Source of the DNA: Ga0077523 sp038324085
GTDB taxonomy: Bacteria; Pseudomonadota; Gammaproteobacteria; Burkholderiales; Ga0077523
DNA length: 64,000 bases
Reading direction: 5' to 3'
NCBI GenBank assembly: GCA_038324085.1
Contig: JBBQHP010000021.1
Coordinates: 1-64,000 of the forward strand
Both the position numbers and the translations under genes were made by a program. This document shows positions 35,641-44,327 of the stretch, piece after piece (the stretch's first letter is position 1; the number at the start of each line of letters is the position of its first letter). Below the pieces are notes generated by a model, which had not been told where the DNA came from, did no database searches, and was given only the letters and a program-made list of their open reading frames with translations.

Positions 35641-38600
35641 GCCGTGACCCCCGGTCGGTTGCGGTAGGCCAGCAGGTACGCCGCCGGAACGATGAAGATC
35701 GTCGTGAGCACCGATACGGTCAGGCCGCCGATGATCGCGCGCGCGAGCGGCGCGTAGGCTTCGCTGCCGGTACCGAGCTTGGCTGCCATGGGAAGCAACC
35801 CCAGGATCGTTGCCAGCGATGTCATCAGGACCGGACGCAAGCGCACGCGGCAGGCCTGGACGACCGCCTGTTCTATCGGCACGCCATCGCGGCGCAGATG
35901 GCGGATGAACTCCACGATGAGAATGCTGTTCGAGACCACGATGCCGACCATCATCACCACGCCCATCAACGACATGACGTTCAGGGTCGTCCCCGTGAGC
36001 AGGAGCGTACCGATCACGCCGGCGAGGCCGGTCGGGATCGCGAGCAGGATCAGCAGCGGATCGAGGAAGGAGGCGAACTGGGCCACGAGCACCAGGTACA
36101 CGAGCAACACGGACAGAATCAGGCCGAGCCCGAAACTGGTGAACGACGCGCGCATGCTCTGGACGGTTCCGCGCACGGCCACCCGGGCGCCCGGAGGCAG
36201 CGGGGTGTCCTTGATGATCTGCTCGACCGCCGAAGTGAGACGCGCGATGTCCTCCTTGGCCGGGGCAATGTACAGATCGATCACGCGGCTCAGCTGGTAG
36301 TGGTCCACCTCCGTGGGAGCCTGGACCCGGTCGACGCGCGCAACGGCATCGAGCCGTGCAGGCAACGCGTGGCTCGCCGCCCGCACCGGAATTGCCTTGA
36401 GGTCGTTCAGGGTCTTGACCTGATCTTCCCGGTACTGGACTGTCAGCAGATAGTCGTTGCCGCTTTTCGGATCGACCCAATAACTCGGCGCAATCATCGC
36501 GTTCGAGGTGAGTGCGGTGATGACGTTGCTCACCACTTCCTTCTGCGTGACGCCGAGCTTGCTCGCCTGCACCCGGTCGATGTTCAACCGCAGCGATGGA
36601 GAGTCCACGTCCTGGGGAATCATCACGTCGTCGACGCCGGACAAACGACGAATGGCCGCCGCCATGCGGAACGCCGTTGCGTGCACGGCCAACAGATCGC
36701 TCCCGCTCACCTGCACGTCGATCGGGGTCGGCAGGCCCAGGTTCAGCACGGCATCGACCAGCCCGCCGGACTGGAAATAGCTCGTTATCTGCGGCACGTC
36801 GCTGTGCAATCGCGCACGCACGCGATCCATGTATTCGTAGCTTCCGACGCGGTGATCCTCCTTGAGGCTCGCTTGCACGACCGCGGTGTGCGCGGCCGAG
36901 TTGGGCGTGTACATGGACGAGAAGCCCGGCGTCGAACCGATGTTCGAGACGATCAGGTCGAGATCCTCGGGACTCACCACCTCGCGAATGATCTGTTCCA
37001 CGCGTGCCACCGCAGCCTCGGTGACGGCGATGTTGGAACCCGTGGCCGTCTTCAGGTTGATCACGAACTGGCCGGGATCGGTACGCGGGAAGTAGGCTAT
37101 GCCGAGTAGCGGCAGCAGTCCGAGACTGGCGACGAACAACGCCAGGAGCGCCGCGACCGTGGCCATCGGTCGTGCCAGGGCCCAGCCGATGGCGCGGTCG
37201 TAGTACCCGAGCAGCGCCTGGAAGCGCGCGTTGAACCACGCATTGAACCGCGCCATCGCCCCCGCCGGACTGACGGCATCCGACCCGTGTGCCGGCAATC
37301 TGATCCACTTCGCGCAGAACAGCGGCACCACCGTCATGGCCACGAAATACGAGGCAATCAGTGACAGCACGACCGACAGCGCGAGCGCCGTGAACAGGAA
37401 TCTACTCACGCCGTAGAGGAATACGACGGGGAAGAAGACGATGGAGGTCGTGATGGTTGCGGCCAGCACCGGGAGTGCCACCTCCTTGCCGCCTTTCTCG
37501 GCCGCGACGGCCGCGCTTTCGCCGAGTTCCATGTGGCGAAAGATGTTCTCCAGCACCACGACGGAATTGTCGATCAGGCGCGAGAACGCCAGTGCGAGGC
37601 CGCCGAGCACCATGGCATTGATCGAGTTGTCGCCGACCGAAAGACAGATGAAGGTGGCCAACGCCGAGAGTGGGACCGCGAGGAACACCGCTGCGGTCGC
37701 GCGCAGACTGCCGAGAAACACGAAGATCATCAGCCCCGTCAGGATCAGCCCGATCGCGCCTTCGTGCAGGAGGTTGCGGATGGCCGTCTTCACGAACACC
37801 GATTGGTCGAAGATCACCGACGTGATCAGCGACTTCGGCACATCGACCAAACCCGACATCGCGCGCTTGACGCCGTCGACCACCGCGATGGTGTTCACAT
37901 CGCCGCCCTGTCGCAGGATGGGCAGGTAGACCGAGCGCTGTCCGTCGACGCGGACCACGCTGTTCTGGATCTGCGACGCGTCGCGCGCCTCGCCGATGTC
38001 CGCCACCATGACCGACGCGCCGTCCACCGTCTTCAACGGCAGGCCGTTGATGTCCGCAATCGTATCGAGCTGGCTGTTGGTGTACAGGCTGTAGTCGAAC
38101 GGCCCCACTACCACGTGCCCCGCCGGCAGGATCAGGTTCGAATCGTTGACCGTGCGCACCACGTCCATCACGCTCAGCTGGTGCGCCTCGAGCTTGAGCG
38201 GGTCGACGTACACCATGATCTGCCGGTAGCGGCCGCCGAAGGGTTGCGGCGCGGAGGCGCCCGGCACGTTGGCGACCTGATTGCGCACCGTGTACCGGCC
38301 CAGGTCGCGCAGCTTGGTTTCGTCCAATCCCTCGCCCTTCAGCGTCACGAGGCATACCGGCAGGCTCGAAGCATCGAACTTGAGCACCACCGGGGGCAGC
38401 GTGCCCGGCGGGAGGCGACGCAGGTTCGCCATTGCCAGATTGGAAATCTGGGTCACCGCCGAATCGGCATTGCTGCCGGGCTGGAAGTAGACCTTGATGA
38501 GGCTCACGCCCGGCAGCGACCGCGACTCGATGTGATCGATGCCGCTGCCGAGGGTGAAGAAGCGCTCGAACCGTCCGGTGATGTCGGTTTCGATCTGCTC

Positions 38601-38762
38601 CGGCGGCATGCCGGAGAAGAAAGTGGCGACCACCACCACCGGGATGTTGATGTTCGGGAACAGATCCACCGGCATGCGCACGAGGCTGGTCAGACCGACC
38701 ACCGCCGTCATCAGGCACGCGACGATGATCAGGTACGGATAGCGGATGGCGAAACGGGACAT
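35637..38762 (-). CDS. RND efflux pump, inner-membrane permease 2
   Basis: A 1041-residue RND transporter with the standard 12-helix layout: MPVDLFPNINIPVVVVATFFSGMPPEQIE, then FVFLGSLRATAAVFLAVPLS. TM4 reads SRLIDNSVVVLENIFRH, so only the first of the two relay Asp residues is kept and the second is Asn. Many drug-type RND proteins share this. The second half has FPRTDPGQFVINL and VSNSILIVEFIRH. Only about 30% of positions look alike between this and permease 1, so the two systems are not a recent duplication. Confidence 0.94.
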   Translation of the reverse strand: MSRFAIRYPYLIIVACLMTAVVGLTSLVRMPVDLFPNINIPVVVVATFFSGMPPEQIETDITGRFERFFTLGSGIDHIESRSLPGVSLIKVYFQPGSNADSAVTQISNLAMANLRRLPPGTLPPVVLKFDASSLPVCLVTLKGEGLDETKLRDLGRYTVRNQVANVPGASAPQPFGGRYRQIMVYVDPLKLEAHQLSVMDVVRTVNDSNLILPAGHVVVGPFDYSLYTNSQLDTIADINGLPLKTVDGASVMVADIGEARDASQIQNSVVRVDGQRSVYLPILRQGGDVNTIAVVDGVKRAMSGLVDVPKSLITSVIFDQSVFVKTAIRNLLHEGAIGLILTGLMIFVFLGSLRATAAVFLAVPLSALATFICLSVGDNSINAMVLGGLALAFSRLIDNSVVVLENIFRHMELGESAAVAAEKGGKEVALPVLAATITTSIVFFPVVFLYGVSRFLFTALALSVVLSLIASYFVAMTVVPLFCAKWIRLPAHGSDAVSPAGAMARFNAWFNARFQALLGYYDRAIGWALARPMATVAALLALFVASLGLLPLLGIAYFPRTDPGQFVINLKTATGSNIAVTEAAVARVEQIIREVVSPEDLDLIVSNIGSTPGFSSMYTPNSAAHTAVVQASLKEDHRVGSYEYMDRVRARLHSDVPQITSYFQSGGLVDAVLNLGLPTPIDVQVSGSDLLAVHATAFRMAAAIRRLSGVDDVMIPQDVDSPSLRLNIDRVQASKLGVTQKEVVSNVITALTSNAMIAPSYWVDPKSGNDYLLTVQYREDQVKTLNDLKAIPVRAASHALPARLDAVARVDRVQAPTEVDHYQLSRVIDLYIAPAKEDIARLTSAVEQIIKDTPLPPGARVAVRGTVQSMRASFTSFGLGLILSVLLVYLVLVAQFASFLDPLLILLAIPTGLAGVIGTLLLTGTTLNVMSLMGVVMMVGIVVSNSILIVEFIRHLRRDGVPIEQAVVQACRVRLRPVLMTSLATILGLLPMAAKLGTGSEAYAPLARAIIGGLTVSVLTTIFIVPAAYLLAYRNRPGVTA

Positions 38763-38786
38763 GGACCGACGGCGGGATATCGGGCG

Positions 38787-39509
38787 TTACGGCCTGCCCT
38801 GTTGCAGCAGGGCTTTCAGGCCCGCGACGGTGCGTTCGGGCGACCGGCAGTAGTCGATGATCGCCCGCTCGCGAACCCGGTTGCGTGCGACGATGCCGGG
38901 CAATGCCGCGGCGACCGCAATCGGGATCGCGAGAACGCCATGCCTGTCCCCGTGCATCAATTCACCGGGCGCGACTTCCAGGCCGCCAACGGTGACGGGG
39001 ACACCGAATTCGATGATGTGGGCATAGGCGTGGGAGACGGCGACATGGCCTGCGAAGGCCGGGAAACCGAGCCGCTCGAGACCGCCCAGATCGCGCACTG
39101 CGCCGTTGGTGACGATGCCGGCGCAACCCAGGGCGCGATACACGCTCGCATGCACTTCGCCCAGGAACGATCCGGTACCGGGCTCGGCGTGCACGTCCTC
39201 GACCACGAGGATGCGCGGCGGCGGAACCGTCAGCAGCTGATCCCACCAGTCGACCCGGTCGACGAAATCGCCGCCGTCGATCGGCGGATCGTTGGTCCGC
39301 ACCCGCAGCGTGAAGGCGTACCCGACTGCGGGAGGCAGTTCGGGCAACAGGCACGCGACGGTGGAATCCGCATAGCCTTCGTTGCGCAAACGCACACCCG
39401 TGACTTCGATGGCGTTGGCGATGGTGCAGGTATCGATGCCCCCGAGCTCGCGCAGCAGCGCCGGGTCGAGTGCCGTATAGGGGGCGCCGGTTTCGTCCGC
39501 CACCGTCAT
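38787..39509 (-). CDS. RraA-like family protein inside an RND operon
   Basis: A 240-residue protein of the RraA/HMG-aldolase fold: IDTCTIANAIE at the start, VEDVHAEPGTGSFLGEVHASVYRALGCAGIVTNGAVRDL (the G-x-x-x-D-G/R metal-pyruvate loop) and VHADRHGV-like LMHGDRHGVL. E. coli RraA inhibits RNase E, but longer relatives of this kind are usually aldolases or decarboxylases, so an enzyme of a dicarboxylic or aromatic breakdown product is plausible. It overlaps the adaptor gene by four bases (ATGA) and precedes the pump by 24 bases, so it is firmly inside the efflux operon. Confidence 0.85.
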   Translation of the reverse strand: MTVADETGAPYTALDPALLRELGGIDTCTIANAIEVTGVRLRNEGYADSTVACLLPELPPAVGYAFTLRVRTNDPPIDGGDFVDRVDWWDQLLTVPPPRILVVEDVHAEPGTGSFLGEVHASVYRALGCAGIVTNGAVRDLGGLERLGFPAFAGHVAVSHAYAHIIEFGVPVTVGGLEVAPGELMHGDRHGVLAIPIAVAAALPGIVARNRVRERAIIDYCRSPERTVAGLKALLQQGRP

Positions 39510-40729
39510 TGCGCGACCTTCTGCGCGGCGACGATCCGGGGCACCACGATGTCTCCAGGCACGTGCTGTCCGTGCCCCCCGAGCAGCACCAGCTCGTTCT
39601 CGTGCAACCCGTCGGCGACCTCGAGCCGGTCGGCAGTCTCCAATCCGATGGCCACGCGTCGCTTGACGATCCGGTGTTTGTCGTCGAGCACGTAGACGTC
39701 GGCGGCGCCGCCATCGCGATCGGGTGCGGCATCGATCGGGATCGACAGGACGTGGCGGCGGGTGTCGAGGACCATCGTCGCCGTGGTGTACATGCCGGGC
39801 GCGAGCGTCAGGCTCGGATTCGGGACGTCCACCTCGACCGGCATGGTTCTCGTGTCGGTCGCGACCTCGCCGCTGATGCGTGCCACGGTGGCCGACAGGA
39901 TCTTCCCGGTCGCCTGCACCGTCACCTGGACCGGCGCGCCGACATGGATCCGAGGGACCGCCGATTCCGGAACCGGCAGGACGAGGCGCAGCGGATCCAG
40001 TTGCGACAGCCGGACCAGCGCCTGGCTGCTCGAACTGGTACCGGCACCCACCAGGGATCCGGCATCCGCATAGCGCTTGGTCACCACACCGGAGAACGGC
40101 GCCAAGATGCGCGCGTATGCGGCCATGGTCGTGTATTTCGCGCGATTCGCTTCTGCAGCGCGCACGGCGGAGCGTGCCGCGTCGAGCGATGCCTTCGCCA
40201 CTTCGTCCCGGGCGCGCGCCTGGTCGACATCCTGCTCGGCCACGAGGTTCGGCTGCTGCTTCGACACCTGCTCCAGGCGCCCGAAGCCGAGGTGCGCATC
40301 CTCGAAGCTCGCCCGGGCCCGCTCGACCTCCTGCCGGGCCCGGTCCACTTCGGCGAGGGCCCGGTGCACGTCGTCTTGCAACTCGGGGATCTCGAGCACC
40401 GCGATGACGCTGCCGACCTCGACACGCGTGCCGATGTCCACCTTCATCTGCCTTACGTAGCCGGCCGCCCGGGCGTAGATGTTGACCTCCTGGAACGGAC
40501 GGAACTCCGTGGCCAGTTCGAGCGTGGTGCTGAGGTCGGCGCGCTCGACGGGTGCTACCGCGGCCGGCGTTGCACTGGCTGCGGCGGTCTTCGCGGACGT
40601 CCGATCTGCGCCGTAGCGGGCGTGAATCACCGCTGCCAGGCATGCCATGACGATGCCGAACAGGATGGCAATGAGCCATCCGGCACGTCGCCTCGTCGCA
40701 GGTGGGGGCGTCATCTCTTCGGAGGCCAT
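39506..40729 (-). CDS. RND efflux periplasmic adaptor 2 (HlyD/MFP family)
   Basis: A 407-residue adaptor. Anchor helix about 16-36, lipoyl half 1 (AAGYVRQMKVDIGTRVEVGSVIAVLEIPELQDD), hairpin helices about 115-190, lipoyl half 2 (YARILAPFSGVVTKRYADAGSLVG) and beta-barrel/membrane-proximal domains. First gene of RND operon 2 (adaptor, RraA-like, pump, TolC). Its upstream region holds the sigma-54 promoter candidate and paired dyads shared with the two-component system. Confidence 0.93.
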   Translation of the reverse strand: MASEEMTPPPATRRRAGWLIAILFGIVMACLAAVIHARYGADRTSAKTAAASATPAAVAPVERADLSTTLELATEFRPFQEVNIYARAAGYVRQMKVDIGTRVEVGSVIAVLEIPELQDDVHRALAEVDRARQEVERARASFEDAHLGFGRLEQVSKQQPNLVAEQDVDQARARDEVAKASLDAARSAVRAAEANRAKYTTMAAYARILAPFSGVVTKRYADAGSLVGAGTSSSSQALVRLSQLDPLRLVLPVPESAVPRIHVGAPVQVTVQATGKILSATVARISGEVATDTRTMPVEVDVPNPSLTLAPGMYTTATMVLDTRRHVLSIPIDAAPDRDGGAADVYVLDDKHRIVKRRVAIGLETADRLEVADGLHENELVLLGGHGQHVPGDIVVPRIVAAQKVAQ

Positions 40730-40812
40730 GGCTGTGCTGGGTACCGGACCCCGTCCGGGATCGCATGACGAGAATCGGCTCTATCGCCGTGATCGCGTTC
40801 CGCGCTCCTTGA

Positions 40813-40827
40813 GCAGGACTCATGCCG
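40813..40827 (-). promoter_or_regulatory. Candidate sigma-54 promoter for RND operon 2 (minus strand)
   Basis: On the minus strand the bases read CGGCATGAGTCCTGC. This keeps the invariant GG and GC of -24/-12 promoters with exactly ten bases between them, but matches the fuller consensus TGGCAC-N5-TTGC only partly. It would start RNA about 70 bases before the adaptor ATG. Weaker than its partner at 41075. Confidence 0.4.
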
Positions 40828-40891
40828 CGGCCATAAGACGCTGAAACGACGCGATTCAGTCTGCAATGCCGCGCTCCCCCCGAAGCACCTC

Positions 40892-40907
40892 TGGTTGATT
40901 TCAACCA
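40892..40907. promoter_or_regulatory. Dyad 1, candidate enhancer site for the NtrC-type regulator
   Basis: TGGTTG-ATTT-CAACCA is a perfect 6-bp-arm palindrome. It shares its core with dyad 2, whose centre is about 32 bases away, near three helical turns. The pair lies between the two opposed -24/-12 candidates, as expected for a shared upstream activator sequence. Confidence 0.55.
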
Positions 40908-40924
40908 TGGGCACGGCGACACTG

Positions 40925-40939
40925 GTGGTTTTCAACCAC
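40925..40939. promoter_or_regulatory. Dyad 2, candidate enhancer site for the NtrC-type regulator
   Basis: GTGGTT-TTC-AACCAC is a perfect 6-bp-arm palindrome with the same GGTT...TTCAACCA core as dyad 1. It is about 140 bases from the plus-strand -24 element and about 100 from the minus-strand one. Confidence 0.55.
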
Positions 40940-41074
40940 GGATCGAGCCGGGTTCGCCAGCGTGCCGGATTTTCGCAAAGCCTGCATCGGATCGCGGGAC
41001 CGGTTCCGTGTGTCAGGGACGGAGCCGCCGCGCACCCGACGCGAACTCTCGAGGACACCTTTGCGACCACTTCG

Positions 41075-41089
41075 TGGCACAGACTCTGC
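41075..41089 (+). promoter_or_regulatory. Candidate sigma-54 (-24/-12) promoter for the two-component operon
   Basis: TGGCAC-AGACT-CTGC matches the consensus TGGCAC-N5-TTGC with one mismatch and exact spacing. A start about 12 bases downstream leaves a leader of roughly 28 bases before the kinase ATG at 41128. The second gene encodes an NtrC-type activator, so autoregulation is likely. Confidence 0.65.
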
Positions 41090-41127
41090 GTTCGCGGAGC
41101 ACGCTAGCTGTCCGGCCGCCACTCGTC

Positions 41128-42678
41128 ATGCGCAAGAGGATCACGGTGGAGGCAGCTGAGTTTCCCGAGCATCCGGGCCCGGCGGAAGTCGGGACGGACC
41201 CTCGAACCGGGTTCAAGGAAATGCCGTCCTCGAGAGAGCCTGAAGTCCTGGTCAGATCGGTGTTCCTGCGTCCCGCGCAGATGATGGTCCTGGTGCTGAC
41301 CGTCATGCTGACCGTCGCGCTGAGCGGTCTGGGGCTGTTCACCTGGTTCGATTTCGAGCGGGTCGAGGCCATCCGGTCGAGAGTGAATCGCACCCGCCTG
41401 CTGCAGCACAGCCAGATGTTGCTCAAGGTCGCGGAGCTTCAGGCCATGAACAACGCGACCGGATCCACCCAGGAGACTCTCGCAGCGGTCAGGTCGAATC
41501 TCGCGGAGATCCCCGTCAGGGGCGCGCCGGTGGGTCCGATCACGAGCGAGCGACTGGCGCGACTCGGGGCGCTGCTGGCGCAGCCCCGCGGCGCGGGCAT
41601 GGCAGAATCCGCCAGCCTCGTAGACCGGATGCTCGACCGCGAGAGCGCCATCGAAGCGGAACTGCTCGACACGGTGCACGCACACACCCGCCTCGAGTGG
41701 CGACTCGCGCTCGCCGCGCTGCTGGCGTTCCCGGCCGTGCTGATGCTCGCACTCTGGGCCTTGCGTCAACGAGTGCTGCGGCCCGTCGGCGACCTCAAGA
41801 ACTTCCTCTCGCGCCTGTCCACCGGCGATTTCACACCCGTTTCGGTGATCGGCATCGACCCGCTGCTGCTACCGCTGTTCGAGAACTACAACCAGATGGT
41901 GCGGCGCCTGGAAGCATTGGAGCAGGACAACCGCACGCGGACCCATTCGCTGCAACAGGAGGTGCGTGCCGCCACGCAGACCCTGCTCAAGCAGCAGCAG
42001 ACATTGGCCCGGGCCGAGCGACTCGCCGCGGCCGGCGAGGTATCTGCCACCTTCGCGCACGAACTGCGCAATCCGATGGCGAGCATGCAGGTCACTCTCG
42101 GGAACCTGCGGCGCGAATTCTCCGACCCCGAACTCGTGGAGCGCATCGACCTCGTGATCGCCGAGTCCCAACGCATGACGCGGCTGGTGAACGGCATGCT
42201 GCAACAATCCAGCCATGTGCCGGAAACGCCGCGCACGATCGGGCTGCAACCGATGCTGCAGGAGCTGGCGACCCTGATCCGCTACCAGCTTCCGGCGTCG
42301 ATCCAGCTGATCGTCGACGCACCGCGAGATCTGTCGTGGCGCCTGCCCGAGGACGGGGTGCGGCAGGCCGTCCTCAATCTGGTGCTCAACTCCGTGGAAG
42401 CGATCGGCGCCCGGTCCGGGACCGTGACGATTCACGTGGCCGAGCGCAACGATGCGCTCTGTCTCGCCGTCCTGGATGACGGTCCGGGATTCTCCGACGA
42501 GATCCTGGCCGGAGGCATCAGGCCTTTCGTGACCTATCGCGAGTCCGGGACCGGTCTCGGGCTCGCGATCGTGAAACGCTTCGCGCGCGATCTCGGCGGC
42601 GAGTTGCATATTGCCAACCGTCCGACGGGTGGCGCCAATGCGACGTTGACGATACCCGCTGGCCGACGCGATGACTGA
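41128..42678 (+). CDS. Membrane sensor histidine kinase (NtrB-like)
   Basis: A 516-residue kinase. TM1 about 52-75, a periplasmic or loop region about 76-190, TM2 about 191-212, HAMP-like linker to about 265, a coiled coil (about 262-300) and the kinase core. His311 in FAHELRNPMASM is the phosphoacceptor; the N box is NLVLNSVEAI, with the G boxes DDGPGF and GTGLGLAIVKRF. The long N-terminal tail before TM1 is unusual and the start is uncertain, but ATG 41128 fits the -24/-12 promoter just upstream. It overlaps its regulator by eight bases. Confidence 0.9.
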   Translation: MRKRITVEAAEFPEHPGPAEVGTDPRTGFKEMPSSREPEVLVRSVFLRPAQMMVLVLTVMLTVALSGLGLFTWFDFERVEAIRSRVNRTRLLQHSQMLLKVAELQAMNNATGSTQETLAAVRSNLAEIPVRGAPVGPITSERLARLGALLAQPRGAGMAESASLVDRMLDRESAIEAELLDTVHAHTRLEWRLALAALLAFPAVLMLALWALRQRVLRPVGDLKNFLSRLSTGDFTPVSVIGIDPLLLPLFENYNQMVRRLEALEQDNRTRTHSLQQEVRAATQTLLKQQQTLARAERLAAAGEVSATFAHELRNPMASMQVTLGNLRREFSDPELVERIDLVIAESQRMTRLVNGMLQQSSHVPETPRTIGLQPMLQELATLIRYQLPASIQLIVDAPRDLSWRLPEDGVRQAVLNLVLNSVEAIGARSGTVTIHVAERNDALCLAVLDDGPGFSDEILAGGIRPFVTYRESGTGLGLAIVKRFARDLGGELHIANRPTGGANATLTIPAGRRDD

Positions 42679-44164
42679 CACCCTGCTGCTGATCGAAGAC
42701 GAACCGCTGCTGGGTTCGGAACTGGCGCGTCATTTCCGGCGCGACGGCTGGGAGGTGGCCACTGCCACCACACTGGCGGAGGCTCGTCGTTATCTGGTGG
42801 TGGACGAATTGCAACCGCTCGTGACCGTGTCGGACATGAGCCTGCCCGACGGCAACGCCCTCGACCTGCTGGAGTCGCTGCAGCAGCGCGTAACCAGTGG
42901 CGAATGGCTGTTCCTGACCGGTTACGGCGGAGTATCGGATTCCGTGCGCGCCCTGCGCCTGGGCGCGTTCGATTTTCTCGAGAAGCCGTGCGATCTCGAG
43001 CGCCTCGATCTCGTGGTCGCGGGTGCGGCGCGCAGTGCGCGCGCGCAGCGCCGATTGCGCGAGGAGTCGGCGGCTGCGAATCGACGCCATACCGCCGATG
43101 CGTTCGTCGGTCGCAGCCCGGCGGCGCGGCAGGTCCGGGAGATTCTCGGAAAACTGAGTCGAGCCCCGCTCAGCGCGCTGTTGCTGGCGGGCGAAACCGG
43201 CACCGGCAAAGGCCTGGCGGCGCGCATCCTGCATCACACCGGCGCACGCCAGAGCGCTCCGCTGGTCGAAGTCAACTGCGCCGCGCTGCCGCACGATCTG
43301 CTCGAATCCGAACTGTTCGGCCACGAGCCCGGAGCCTTCACCGATGCCAAGGGCCGGCGGCGAGGGCTGATGGAACAGGCGAACGGCGGCACCGTTTTCC
43401 TCGACGAGATCGGGGAGCTGAGCCTGGAGTTGCAGGCCAAGCTGCTGTCGGTCGTGGAAGACCGTCGGCTGCGGCGTCTCGGCGGCACGAACCCGATCGA
43501 GATCGATGTCCAGCTCCTGGCGGCGAGCAACCGGGACCTGGCGCAGCGTGTTCGGGAAGGAGCTTTCCGCAGCGATCTGTACCATCGCATCACGGTGTTC
43601 ACGCTCGAACTGCCGGCATTGCGCGAGCGGCGGGAGGACCTTGACGACCTGGTGCCCCTGTTCGTCGCGGAATTCGCCGCGAAGGCGGGCAAGGCCATCC
43701 GCGCCATCCCCGAATCTTTCTGGTCCGCATTGCGCCGCCACGACTGGCCGGGCAACGTGCGCGAATTGCGCAACGCCATCGAACGCTGCGTCCTGTTGTC
43801 GGACACGCAGACCTTGGCCGAACAGTGGCTGAGACTCGCGGGCGGCAACGCCGGGGTCGGCGTCGGACCCGATGCCCCGCAGAAATCGTACGACGGCGAG
43901 CGCTTCCGGCTGCCGGGCGAGCGGACATCGGACCCGGGGAGCGGCAGCACTCTCGCCGCGGCAGCATCCACGGCGCAGGCGTCTGCCGAACTTCGCTTCG
44001 CGCTCGACGGCAGCCTCAGCCTGGAAGAGATGGAGGTGAGAATCGTCACCGCGGCGCTGGAGCGCGCGGGTGCCAGCGTCGCCGGCGCAGCGAGACTGCT
44101 CGGCACGTCCCGCGAAACCATTCGCTACCGGGTCAACAAGTACCGACTGAGATCGCGCGACTGA
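42671..44164 (+). CDS. Sigma-54-dependent response regulator (NtrC family)
   Basis: A 497-residue regulator. The receiver domain has Asp10/Glu11, phospho-Asp55 (VSDMSLPDG) and Lys105 (EKPCD). The AAA+ domain has Walker A GETGTGKG (174-181), Walker B FLDEIGE (245-246) and the sigma-54 loop GAFTDA at 221-226, where the canonical GAFTGA has Gly in place of Asp. The C-terminal Fis-type helix-turn-helix ends GTSRETIRYRVNKY. A Gly/Ser/Pro linker at about 400-440 joins them. GAFTDA is a known natural variant, so sigma-54 activation is still likely. The target is probably the adjacent RND operon plus its own operon. Confidence 0.93.
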   Translation: MTDTLLLIEDEPLLGSELARHFRRDGWEVATATTLAEARRYLVVDELQPLVTVSDMSLPDGNALDLLESLQQRVTSGEWLFLTGYGGVSDSVRALRLGAFDFLEKPCDLERLDLVVAGAARSARAQRRLREESAAANRRHTADAFVGRSPAARQVREILGKLSRAPLSALLLAGETGTGKGLAARILHHTGARQSAPLVEVNCAALPHDLLESELFGHEPGAFTDAKGRRRGLMEQANGGTVFLDEIGELSLELQAKLLSVVEDRRLRRLGGTNPIEIDVQLLAASNRDLAQRVREGAFRSDLYHRITVFTLELPALRERREDLDDLVPLFVAEFAAKAGKAIRAIPESFWSALRRHDWPGNVRELRNAIERCVLLSDTQTLAEQWLRLAGGNAGVGVGPDAPQKSYDGERFRLPGERTSDPGSGSTLAAAASTAQASAELRFALDGSLSLEEMEVRIVTAALERAGASVAGAARLLGTSRETIRYRVNKYRLRSRD

Positions 44165-44327
44165 AGCCCGCCTTCGGATTCGACCGCAGCCCGCCGACGG
44201 CGACTGCAGGATTCGCCGTGCAAGGCAACCGCGGCATGCCTCGGCCTCAAGACCGCCTGTCGCGGCGATTCGACTCTTTCGGCTTCGCGTGGCAGTCCCG
44301 GTGGCGCGAAGCGCTCCGGGAATCTGC

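Larger units (their letters stand above)
40730..41127. other. Divergent regulatory region between RND operon 2 and the two-component system
   Basis: About 400 bases without a gene. It holds, in order, a minus-strand -24/-12 candidate (40813-40827), two matched dyads (40892-40907 and 40925-40939) and a plus-strand -24/-12 promoter (41075-41089). The rest shows no reading frame with family support. Confidence 0.7.
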
